This document shows positions 1-6,381 of a stretch of DNA of 16,077 bases, piece after piece. Under the pieces are notes generated by a model. It was not told the origin of the DNA. It saw nothing but the letters and a program-made list of their open reading frames with translations, and did no database searches. The stretch is from Thermoplasmata archaeon (GTDB lineage: Archaea; Thermoplasmatota; Thermoplasmata; Thermoplasmatales; Thermoplasmataceae). Numbering within the stretch: the stretch's first letter is position 1; every line of letters begins with the position of its first letter. The stretch is from assembly GCA_021819225.1 (NCBI GenBank), contig JAKARU010000010.1:1-16077 (forward strand). Reading direction: 5' to 3'. The translations under genes were made by a program, and so were the position numbers.

Positions 1-20
1 ATAATGCCTTTCAGACTGGC

Positions 21-48
21 AGTATAAGTTTAAAAATTTCCTTATACT
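21..48 (+). promoter_or_regulatory. Palindromic promoter/operator of the small gene at 58
   Basis: Perfect 8-bp inverted repeat AGTATAAG (21-28) / CTTATACT (41-48) around a 12-nt AT-rich spacer that contains the TATA-like run TTTAAAAA (29-36). The TATA-like run lies about 25 nt before the ATG at 58, the usual distance for a leaderless archaeal start. Because the arms flank the TATA box, a dimeric repressor bound here would block transcription factor access; autoregulation by the AbrB-like product is an inference. Confidence 0.5.
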
Positions 49-57
49 TTCATAAGA

Positions 58-216
58 ATGACCGAGAAACGAGGAACTGGGAGTTTTCATATTGGAACCA
101 GGGGTGAAGGAATGATCTATGTGTCTAAGCGGCTTGCCGGTGACCTTCCCTTCAGCGATAAGGACCAGATCAAGATCACGATTGCAGATGATAGAGTCAA
201 CGTTGAAAGTTTTTAA
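58..216 (+). CDS. Small AbrB-like (swapped-hairpin) protein, tentative
   Basis: 52-residue frame starting at ATG 58, about 25 nt after a TATA-like run, so probably leaderless. Residues from about 16 to 51 follow the pattern of a SpoVT/AbrB swapped-hairpin domain: a strand with Ile-Tyr-Val-Ser-Lys, a short helix ending in Leu, a turn rich in Asp/Lys, then alternating strands (QIKITI, RVNVE). Such domains usually bind DNA as dimers and often act as antitoxins or transition-state regulators. No toxin gene follows. The 3' end overlaps by 4 nt the convergent gene at 213-392, which also encodes an AbrB-type domain. The family match is by pattern only, and a short chance frame cannot be excluded. 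Confidence 0.5.
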   Translation: MTEKRGTGSFHIGTRGEGMIYVSKRLAGDLPFSDKDQIKITIADDRVNVESF

Positions 217-392
217 TCTCGTTTCTGTCCCTCCTTAGCCGGCGTTACAATCAGCGTTTTCCGGTTTTTTAGTTCAATAAAAACAGTCGGATCTTCGTCT
301 ATGCGGTTGTCGAGAACCCAATGCTTCGGCAGCGAAACATAGTACGAGTAGTCTCCGATCAGCTGTGCATGCCTTTTGATTTTTCTTGCCAT
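213..392 (-). CDS. AbrB/SpoVT-type DNA-binding protein
   Basis: 59 residues read from the ATG at 392 down to 213. The core GDYSYYVSLPKHWV followed by an acidic turn, VFIEL and LIVTP is the classic archaeal AbrB-type pattern, the same kind found at the N-terminus of archaeal PhoU-like regulators. Here the domain stands alone, with no PhoU part after it. A TATA-like sequence on the minus strand (412-420) lies about 20-28 nt before the ATG, supporting this start. The gene converges on, and overlaps by 4 nt, the other AbrB-like gene (58-216). It likely binds DNA as a dimer; target and partner are unknown. Confidence 0.7.
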   Translation of the reverse strand: MARKIKRHAQLIGDYSYYVSLPKHWVLDNRIDEDPTVFIELKNRKTLIVTPAKEGQKRD

Positions 393-538
393 GCATAGTA
401 TAGCGTAAACTGTATATTAAGTAATTTTATTGCCATTTTTTTAAGATTAGTTAGCCTTATATTCACGGTCATATCGTATTTAACTGCTTCGTCAATAATT
501 TTTGCGTTTACAAAAAGCTTAAAGTATAGTTTGTTACA
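362..538 (-). other. Coding-like open frame without a start codon (gene remnant?)
   Basis: On the minus strand, 59 consecutive sense codons run between a TAA (539-541) and a TGA (359-361). The translation is Lys/Ile/Asn rich and looks protein-like (NAKIIDEAVKYDMTVNIRL, then LTNLKKMAIKLLNIQ), but the only in-frame ATG near the front is at 470-472. It overlaps the start and promoter of the AbrB gene at 213-392, so both cannot easily be intact genes. Best read as the 3' remnant of a decayed gene or as chance. No family recognised. Confidence 0.25.
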
Positions 539-548
539 TTACCATGCA

Positions 549-1202
549 ATGGACTATGGGGACCATGGCAAAAGAGGCGAAACGAGTTTTAGCATAATTA
601 TGGATATCATGAATGGGCACAACACTTCTGAGGAGATAAAGAGCATATACAGGAGGACAAAGGTAAAACAACCAATCAGCACTAAAGAACTCGATTAACA
701 CCTGCCCCGCCTTGTAAAAGAAGGGCTAATAGTGAAAAGCCGTAACAGATTTTACATTAATTACAGATCGTCGAAGGCTATCAGGAAGATTCTCGTAACA
801 ATGCATGATTTTAGGCCTGATGTTATTGGCTTTCGGGAAGGGTTCTATAGCCTGATGGGTCTCTGGTCGTCAATAACGGGGTTCGGAATAAAAGACGCAA
901 TACTTTCACCAGAATCTGTCCAGGAAAATTTCTGGAAGTACACAGTCGAATTTATGTCCGTGCCGAGAAACTTAAAAGATTTCTATGCAGTGTGGGCGTT
1001 TGTTGAACTCTTATCTGTTGAACGCCTTGCGCTAAAAAAGGAAATGGAAAACAGGTTTCGTGCGCATTTTGACCCTAAGAAGCATGCCTTTAACCGTAAA
1101 TATTTTGCAAAGTTAATCTATGAAATTCCCGAACTCGTAGAGGAACTATCGCATACTTCCAATAAATCAATAAAAGAAATTGTTGATAAACATGAAGCGT
1201 GA
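549..1202 (+). pseudogene. Winged-helix protein gene broken by one in-frame stop
   Basis: A single frame runs from ATG 549 to TGA 1202 (217 codons) with one interruption, TAA at 696-698. Before the stop the translation holds the first helices of a winged-helix domain (IIMDIMNGHNTSEEI and STKELD). Directly after it the domain continues (HLPRLVKEGLIVKS), the recognition-helix and wing pattern of ArsR-like archaeal regulators. A C-terminal region of about 150 residues of unknown function follows. The stop falls inside the helix-turn-helix, so a protein made only from GTG 732 would lack DNA binding. A TATA-like element (518-527) is still present about 25 nt upstream, suggesting recent inactivation. 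A sequencing error is the main alternative. Confidence 0.7.
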
Positions 1203-1313
1203 GGCCGTGATTATTTTATCTTTACATTAATATATTCCAAAAATCGAACCCTGAGTATATAAAGAAAAAATGAAAAACCCTGCACAAAAAAATAACCTAA
1301 ACCGTATAGAGAG

Positions 1314-1388
1314 CGGGCTCGGTGGGATTCGGACCCACGATCACCGACTTAGAAGGACGGTGCCTTATCCAGACTAGGCCACGAGCCC
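1314..1388 (-). tRNA. tRNA-Arg(UCU)
   Basis: Read on the minus strand, a full cloverleaf of 75 nt: acceptor GGGCTCG/CGAGCCC, D-stem GCCT/AGGC with GG in the loop, anticodon loop CTTCTAA (anticodon TCT, Arg, reading AGA/AGG), T-stem GTGGG/CCCAC and discriminator G. No CCA and no intron. Two positions are odd. The anticodon stem CCGTC/GTCGG has a U30·U40 mismatch, and the T-loop reads TCCGAAT, giving C instead of the almost universal U at position 55. A TATA box on the minus strand (1412-1421) lies 24-33 nt upstream. Confidence 0.88.
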
Positions 1389-1411
1389 TTAAAGGGTAGT
1401 TCACACTGACA

Positions 1412-1421
1412 TAAATATTTT
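1412..1421 (-). promoter_or_regulatory. TATA box of tRNA-Arg
   Basis: AAATATTTAT on the minus strand, 24-33 nt before the tRNA 5' end, which is the standard distance for archaeal stable RNA genes. The element is nearly symmetric and could also serve the plus-strand Pcc1 gene starting at 1456. Confidence 0.55.
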
Positions 1422-1455
1422 TGAGTTGAATGCATTAACTATTGAGGTTTGTAGG

Positions 1456-1689
1456 ATGCCTTCGATCAGTGTACAGATTAAATTTGATGGAGAGTTCTGG
1501 AGACAAATATCAGGAGCGATCGAAAGTAATGTTGACGGTGAAACTGGAAGATCGAAAATGTCTATGAAAATTTCAGATAAGGCTTTGATAATTTATATAG
1601 AAGCGTTTGATACAGGAGCAATAAGAGCTGCATTGGGGTCCATTACTAAGTGGATACAGATTGCAGATAGAGTTTACAAGGAGATTTGA
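1456..1689 (+). CDS. KEOPS complex Pcc1-type subunit
   Basis: 77 residues from ATG 1456. Matches the Pcc1 family: an N-terminal strand (SISVQIKF), a helix, then the signature region GRSKMSMKISDKALIIYIEAFD followed by TGAIRAALGSITKWIQIADRVY. The Ser-Lys/Arg and Asp-Thr-x-Ala-x-Arg-Ala-Ala-x-Asn/Gly-Ser motifs are typical. Pcc1 dimerises and binds Kae1 in KEOPS, which makes N6-threonylcarbamoyladenosine at tRNA position 37. ATG 1456 is preferred over TTG 1426 because a GAGGT ribosome-binding site (1444-1448) lies 7 nt upstream and the family starts near here. Prefoldin beta follows after 4 nt. The Pcc1-prefoldin pairing is part of the archaeal exosome superoperon. Confidence 0.88.
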   Translation: MPSISVQIKFDGEFWRQISGAIESNVDGETGRSKMSMKISDKALIIYIEAFDTGAIRAALGSITKWIQIADRVYKEI

Positions 1690-1693
1690 GAAA

Positions 1694-2056
1694 ATGGAAG
1701 GAGGAATTAGTAATTATTTGCAGAATCAGATTAAGCAGGCTCAACAGATTGAAGGGCAGATTGAGCAGTTAAGTAACCAGAAATACCAGATGGAACTGCG
1801 CATAAAGGAACTCACAAAAACTCTTGAGGAATTACAGAAGGTTGGTGAAAACACACCAATATACAGAAGTGTTGGACCAGTTTTATACAAAGTTGATGAC
1901 AAGACCAAGCTTGTAAGTGAACTAAGTGAGCAGAAAGAACTCAGTGAAATTAGGATAAAGACAATAGAAAAGCAACAAAAATCGCTTGAAGATAAATATC
2001 ACGAAATAGAGCAGTCAATACAGAAAACATATCAGCAGACTCAAAAACCGGAATGA
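1694..2056 (+). CDS. pfdB: Prefoldin beta subunit
   Basis: 120 residues, the normal length for archaeal prefoldin beta. Two long amphipathic coiled-coil helices (about residues 5-50 and 72-117) rich in Gln, Glu and Lys flank a central beta-hairpin segment (TPIYRSVGPVLYKVDD, about 54-69), the hallmark of the family. In the alpha2-beta4 hexamer it captures unfolded proteins and hands them to the thermosome. Start ATG 1694 is chosen because AAGGAGAT precedes it by about 10 nt; the frame is open further upstream but would overlap Pcc1. It follows Pcc1 and precedes mptA at short spacing, so the three are probably one transcript. Confidence 0.9.
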   Translation: MEGGISNYLQNQIKQAQQIEGQIEQLSNQKYQMELRIKELTKTLEELQKVGENTPIYRSVGPVLYKVDDKTKLVSELSEQKELSEIRIKTIEKQQKSLEDKYHEIEQSIQKTYQQTQKPE

Positions 2057-2068
2057 GCTGTGCAACAG

Positions 2069-2977
2069 ATGAGAGAATTAAAGGATGTTCAAGGGGAAAG
2101 ATCGTTATATTCAATCCCGATCAGCAGGGTTGGTGTAAAAAACGTCAAGATGCCCATTGTTATCCAGAGAGATGATGAGGAAAATCACCTTGTAGCTGAA
2201 TTCGATGTCTTTGTTGACCTCCCACCAAACAGGAAGGGCGCCGATATGTCAAGGGCCGTCGAGGCAATTAACGAGGTTGTCTTGAAAAGAGAGCATCTTT
2301 TATCGATAGAGAAAGTTGCCCAGGAAATCGCAAAGGAGAGCTTGAGAAGATTTGACTATTCCACCTTGGCAATAGTAAGCCTTAAGACTGAGTTATATTC
2401 GAAAAAGACTTCTCAGAGTGGAAAAACATCATTTGTTTCATATCCTATGTCAACAGAGGCAATAGTTAGCAGAGATGGCTCACAATCCAGCTCAATTGAA
2501 GTAGATGTGCTGGGAATCAATGCATGCCCTTGCGCAATGGAAACTGCAAAAACTCTGATAGCAAATGAGAATCCGGAAATTGATGGTTTCCTAGATTCCG
2601 TTCCAGGAATAACCCATAACCAGAGAAATCATGTGAAAATTAAGGCTGTTCTTTACGAAGACAAAAATATTGAGGCCATGATACTCATTGAGGCGGCGGA
2701 GAAGGTTCTGGGTGGACCCATACTTCCTGTCCTGAAGAGAGTTGACGAGGGAAACCTTGTAATACACGCTCATAAAAATCCAATGTTCGTTGAAGATATA
2801 GCGAGATCTGTAGCGATGACGGTACTGAACATCAAAGATTTCATTCCAGATAATGCATTCTTGGAGGTCAGTTCCGAAAGCGAGGAAAGCATCCATCCGC
2901 ACAATGCCTATGCTAAAATTTCAGGTAACGTAGGAGATCTAAGGAAGATAGCTGATTATAAGTTGAATTCTCGGTGA
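2069..2977 (+). CDS. mptA: GTP cyclohydrolase MptA (FolE2/COG1469 family)
   Basis: 302 residues from ATG 2069; an in-frame GTG at 2060 gives 3 more. The archaeal MptA converts GTP to 7,8-dihydroneopterin 2',3'-cyclic phosphate, the first step toward pterin cofactors. Family motifs seen: DVQGER near the N-terminus with SRVGVKN, the catalytic-cysteine region GINACPCAME, GITHNQRN (His, Asn and Arg conserved) and IHPHNAYA near the C-terminus with a candidate metal-binding His. The length fits the family. It starts 3-12 nt after the prefoldin stop with only a weak ribosome-binding site, so translation may be coupled. Whether the product feeds folate-type, methanopterin-type or archaeosine synthesis here cannot be told from the window. 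Confidence 0.88.
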   Translation: MRELKDVQGERSLYSIPISRVGVKNVKMPIVIQRDDEENHLVAEFDVFVDLPPNRKGADMSRAVEAINEVVLKREHLLSIEKVAQEIAKESLRRFDYSTLAIVSLKTELYSKKTSQSGKTSFVSYPMSTEAIVSRDGSQSSSIEVDVLGINACPCAMETAKTLIANENPEIDGFLDSVPGITHNQRNHVKIKAVLYEDKNIEAMILIEAAEKVLGGPILPVLKRVDEGNLVIHAHKNPMFVEDIARSVAMTVLNIKDFIPDNAFLEVSSESEESIHPHNAYAKISGNVGDLRKIADYKLNSR

Positions 2978-2992
2978 CATTCCCAATAAAGG

Positions 2993-2998
2993 TTTTTT
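2993..2998 (+). terminator. T-run terminator after mptA
   Basis: Six T residues starting 16 nt after the mptA stop, with no stable hairpin before them. Archaeal RNA polymerase terminates at such U-runs, so this plausibly ends the Pcc1-prefoldin-mptA transcript and separates it from the membrane-protein operon. Confidence 0.45.
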
Positions 2999-3040
2999 AG
3001 TATAAATGGTTAATATATTTTATGGTGATGTGATCAAAGA

Positions 3041-3050
3041 GCATATAAAT
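3041..3050 (+). promoter_or_regulatory. TATA box of the VirB2/VirB6/VirB4-like operon
   Basis: GCATATAAAT lies about 20 nt before ATG 3065 and about 37 nt before the second in-frame ATG at 3083. Further AT-rich boxes at 2999-3008 and around 3011-3020 could provide another start, so the transcription start is not settled. Confidence 0.45.
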
Positions 3051-3064
3051 TAAATGCTTTGGAT

Positions 3065-3370
3065 ATGCAATATTCAGGTTTTATGGATTTGCTTAAAATT
3101 ACGAACATGCCTCTTGCGACTCTGAGTGGCATAAGTGAACTAAATGCAATTTTGGGAAGAGGCATGGATGTCCTGATCTCAATATCAGCTGTTATAATAG
3201 CTGTATTATGGATTCCGATTGCCATAGGTTTCTTTAGTGCAGATGAGACTAGAAAATACAACGCATACGAGAAACTCAGAAATGCTGCAATTGGAACAGC
3301 AATATATGTCATGGCAGTGACAGGTGTCATCTTCGGTCTCTTTAATTTCATAATAACTGGAAATCCATGA
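3065..3370 (+). CDS. Two-helix membrane protein, VirB2/CedA1-like pilin candidate
   Basis: 101 residues from ATG 3065; TTG 3059 and ATG 3083 are in-frame alternatives. An N-terminal segment of about 30 residues is followed by two hydrophobic helices (about 32-56 and 72-97) separated by a short charged loop (ADETRKYNAYEKLRN). This hairpin, small size and position beside VirB6- and VirB4-like genes match the VirB2/TrbC pilins of conjugation systems and the archaeal CedA1/TedC pilins. No sequence motif proves the family, so the call rests on topology and context. The stop overlaps the next start in an ATGA arrangement, which favours translational coupling. The N-terminal segment could be a cleaved signal, but no clear cleavage site is visible. 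Confidence 0.6.
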   Translation: MQYSGFMDLLKITNMPLATLSGISELNAILGRGMDVLISISAVIIAVLWIPIAIGFFSADETRKYNAYEKLRNAAIGTAIYVMAVTGVIFGLFNFIITGNP

Positions 3371-4314
3371 TTTCGGAAAAATTCATTACGTCGATTATTG
3401 CAAAAATTATTCTGACAGTTGAGCTTTCGTTATCCCAATTCATATGGAAAATAGACATAAATCAGGGTATCCTTTCAAGAAATGATTACATTGTTTGGTC
3501 TATGTTCAACCACAATATCATGAACATCTATGTGTATGAGCGTATATATTTTCCGTACCTTGCCATGATTGCTGCGGCAATTGCAGGAATCCAGATAATT
3601 ACTGACAAGAATGCAAATATTTCCAGTTTCCTTCAGAGAATTTCACTGGCTGTCCTCCTCACCATACTCGGCACTTATTTCATAAGATACTCCATGGAAA
3701 TTATCTACCTGCTGGTCAGCACCTTAAATGTTTATATGAAAAACCTTCCATATTACTTTTCTGACTCATACATGGTGTCTCAAATGACGAACAACCTGGA
3801 AGCAAGCAATTCCTACGCACTCATATTTTTTTCAGCTATATACACAGTGTCAGGTATTGAACTTGGAATATTTCTGATGCTGAGGCTCGGGATTCTAATA
3901 GCCTTCTATTTCTTCTTACCGTTTTTTTCCTTTTCTCTGGTATTTCAGAAGGGAAGGGAAATTATGTTGAAGTTATGGCTCCTTTTCATAGAGACTTCCT
4001 TATTTCCTTTGATGATCATTCCTCTCCTCTACATTTACATAAATCTTTCTCACGACAGTTTTGCCCAGTTAGGGATCCTGATTTTTGTTGTAGCCACTCC
4101 AGCCCTGTTTTCAATGGGAATATACCGCACCGCATCTTCAACATTCTCGTCTGTCCCGTACATTGTTCAGGCATTCTCACCTGAAACTGCGATCACCTAT
4201 GCAGGAGATCTTCCAGGTAAATCAATGTCCGAAATGGAAAGAAGGGAGATGAGTTTATCCGCCTCTTATCCGGAAGCTAATATCGAGAGATTTCTAGGGG
4301 GAACTGGGAAGTAA
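3367..4314 (+). CDS. Polytopic membrane protein, VirB6/CedA-like channel component
   Basis: 315 residues, strongly hydrophobic, with about six to seven predicted membrane helices (about 61-79, 91-122, 150-170, 171-192, 199-226, 231-252, possibly 8-25) and a hydrophilic C-terminal tail (about 255-315) containing ERREMS. Size, helix layout, and position between a pilin-like gene and a VirB4-like ATPase gene match CedA, the transmembrane subunit of the crenarchaeal DNA importer, and VirB6/TrbL of type IV secretion. The start ATG lies in the ATGA overlap with the upstream stop, and the stop overlaps the next start (TAATG), so all three are translated together. The VirB6/CedA label is inferred from topology and neighbours; no diagnostic motif is claimed. 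Confidence 0.6.
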   Translation: MISEKFITSIIAKIILTVELSLSQFIWKIDINQGILSRNDYIVWSMFNHNIMNIYVYERIYFPYLAMIAAAIAGIQIITDKNANISSFLQRISLAVLLTILGTYFIRYSMEIIYLLVSTLNVYMKNLPYYFSDSYMVSQMTNNLEASNSYALIFFSAIYTVSGIELGIFLMLRLGILIAFYFFLPFFSFSLVFQKGREIMLKLWLLFIETSLFPLMIIPLLYIYINLSHDSFAQLGILIFVVATPALFSMGIYRTASSTFSSVPYIVQAFSPETAITYAGDLPGKSMSEMERREMSLSASYPEANIERFLGGTGK

Positions 4315-6107
4315 TGAATAAGGAAGATCTTAGATTGCCTGTAAACATTTTTCAAGGTACAGACAGTGAAAGTAAATTTTTTTTAACAGTATTCGTCATT
4401 ATCCTGATTTCTTTGACTCTTGCCCTGCAATCCCTCTACTTTTTAGCAGCTTTATGCGTGACTCTGGCGCTGATGATATTTCTCTTCGCCAAATTCATTA
4501 AAAATGAAGATAAATTTGACCTGCCTAAGGATGGAGTGAACATGTTTTTCATCGACTTTGAATTTAACTGGGATGACAGGATCGATCTAAATGAATCAAA
4601 AATGCAGAACCTGATATCCCTCTTCAGGGACAATGAGATTGACTTAAAATTCATCTCTACTTTCACCAACGAAATGGGAAATAAAGACATCAAGCCATTT
4701 CTATGGACGCGGGAGAGACATGAAGAAAGTAACTATGTATATCCTAGAAAAGCCCACCATGCCATAATAATAAAGAGGAAGGATACAGACAGAATTATAA
4801 GGATATTCAACACCGGAGGTATTAAACTCCTTCCTGCTTCACCAGATGACTACAGTGGATGGCTCAGGGATTTTGGGCTCACCGGAGTTAGAGGAATGGA
4901 TTTCAGAAATCGATATTTCAGGTTCAATGGTTATTTCTGTCTCATATACCTCAAAAATTCATCCGGTGATAAATCGTTTCAGATATCTGATTTACTCTTC
5001 GAGCTTGACTTTGATATCCTGCTGCGCTTTAATATAAGGGATCTTGAGAAAAGTGAATTCAATGAATACAGAAGGCATATGAGTACAATACTTGCCTCAT
5101 CACGAATGAAGAAAACCAGAGGAAAGTCGGTATCGCAATTCGATGAATATCGTTTGAAAATTGCAAAGAAATATTACGCAAAGGAGAGGAAGGATTTTGC
5201 ACTTTTCAATTCCGGCATTATAGTGCGTGGAGATAATCCCTTAGATCTAAATAACAACCTGAGAAATGTCGTCAACAAGGCAAAATTCCTTGGTCTTGAT
5301 TTCTATATTGTGAATAGACGAAAAGAAATAAGAAAGTTCGTTTACACGGGAAATATGACCATGAAGTATGCTCTTTCAAAAGCTTCTGTCGCACCCCTGA
5401 TTCCATTCATGTCGAAGTCGTCCATGGATGATGGAATACCCATTGGATTCGAACCCTCCGGGCATCATCCAGTGGTTCTCGACATATTTCAAGGAACATC
5501 CAACAACATTCTGATCCTTGGTGAAACAGGATCAGGGAAGAGTTATTTTGCAAATCTTCTCCTATCAAGGCTTATTCATTTCGATTCGATTGAGAAAGCT
5601 TATATTTGCGATCCTTTAAACGATTTTGCAAGGTTTGGCAGAAACGATGAAATGATACAAATAACGGTTGACCAAAGACCACCTGAAGAATCTGACATGA
5701 ATGCGGTAAAGGCATTTTTAACATGCGACCTCAAGAGGAAGATCATTATAATCGATGAGGCACACAAATTCCTGTCACATATAGAAACGAGAGATGTTAT
5801 CCTGGATATGGTGAGAACATCGAGGCATTACTCAACGTCAATTGTTCTTATTACCCAGGATATCTCAGATTTTCTCAATAAACCTTATGACAGCATTTTC
5901 AATAATTCAAATTATATGTTCATATTCAGGAACAAGTTGTGGGATCAACTTGCAGAGATAGGCATAAAACCTGAAGATTACGGATATAATCATAACCAGC
6001 CGTTGATGGGTGGAAAGAACACTCATTTCTCGGAGATGTATCTCTATACGAGAGGGGCATTGAAGAAAATCATGGTCATGGATTCTGGAAATTCAATTGA
6101 CCTTTGA
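4314..6107 (+). CDS. VirB4/HerA-family ATPase, CedB-like
   Basis: 597 residues. Two N-terminal membrane helices (about 22-38 and 40-61) anchor it, followed by a VirB4/TraC-type N-terminal domain and a RecA-like motor. Walker A is GETGSGKS at 403-410, Walker B is IIIIDEAH with D481 and E482, and the region after it (RTSRHYSTSIVLITQDISDFL) is the sensor motif typical of VirB4/TraC and HerA ATPases. Such enzymes power pilus assembly and DNA movement across membranes. Membrane anchoring with this length resembles CedB of the Sulfolobus DNA-import system. The start overlaps the upstream stop by 1 nt. The 3' end overlaps the convergent small membrane protein gene by 15 nt. No relaxase or VirD4-type coupling protein is in the window, which argues against a self-transmissible element. 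Confidence 0.85.
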   Translation: MNKEDLRLPVNIFQGTDSESKFFLTVFVIILISLTLALQSLYFLAALCVTLALMIFLFAKFIKNEDKFDLPKDGVNMFFIDFEFNWDDRIDLNESKMQNLISLFRDNEIDLKFISTFTNEMGNKDIKPFLWTRERHEESNYVYPRKAHHAIIIKRKDTDRIIRIFNTGGIKLLPASPDDYSGWLRDFGLTGVRGMDFRNRYFRFNGYFCLIYLKNSSGDKSFQISDLLFELDFDILLRFNIRDLEKSEFNEYRRHMSTILASSRMKKTRGKSVSQFDEYRLKIAKKYYAKERKDFALFNSGIIVRGDNPLDLNNNLRNVVNKAKFLGLDFYIVNRRKEIRKFVYTGNMTMKYALSKASVAPLIPFMSKSSMDDGIPIGFEPSGHHPVVLDIFQGTSNNILILGETGSGKSYFANLLLSRLIHFDSIEKAYICDPLNDFARFGRNDEMIQITVDQRPPEESDMNAVKAFLTCDLKRKIIIIDEAHKFLSHIETRDVILDMVRTSRHYSTSIVLITQDISDFLNKPYDSIFNNSNYMFIFRNKLWDQLAEIGIKPEDYGYNHNQPLMGGKNTHFSEMYLYTRGALKKIMVMDSGNSIDL

Positions 6108-6317
6108 ATACGCAATTCCAATAAGACCGAACACAGCCATAGGCAGGCAGAAGGAGTAAAGACCTGGGTCTCCCCACGTATTATAAAGGATCGACCATGA
6201 TACATAAAACAGGATTCCTATCAACAGGAATATGAAACTAATTGCCAGAATAATGTTATGGTACGTTACCATGGAAAGTAAGCTTTCCTTTCGCTTTTTA
6301 TTTTCAAGCTCAGTCAT
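6093..6317 (-). CDS. Small two-helix membrane protein, unknown function
   Basis: 74 residues from the ATG at 6317. A charged N-terminus (ELENKKRKES) is followed by two hydrophobic helices (about 17-40 and 52-70) joined by a loop with WGDPG. A TATA-like ATTATTAATAC on the minus strand about 25 nt upstream supports a leaderless start. The 3' end overlaps the end of the VirB4-like gene by 15 nt in convergent orientation. No family recognised. Its location beside the transfer-like operon is suggestive, but the opposite orientation and separate promoter give no functional link. Confidence 0.65.
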   Translation of the reverse strand: MTELENKKRKESLLSMVTYHNIILAISFIFLLIGILFYVSWSILYNTWGDPGLYSFCLPMAVFGLIGIAYSKVN

Positions 6318-6381
6318 ATTAAGACCCTAAATGAATTTGTATTAATAATGGTTGCCACTATTGAGATAAAAGCCAACCATT

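Noticed and set aside
696..698. Readthrough or recoding of the in-frame TAA
   Set aside because: No archaeal recoding of UAA is known; pyrrolysine uses UAG. A nonsense mutation or sequencing error is simpler.
3065..6107. Integrated conjugative plasmid or virus
   Set aside because: No integrase, relaxase, replication gene or att repeat beside it, and both flanks are housekeeping genes; a chromosomal import system fits better.
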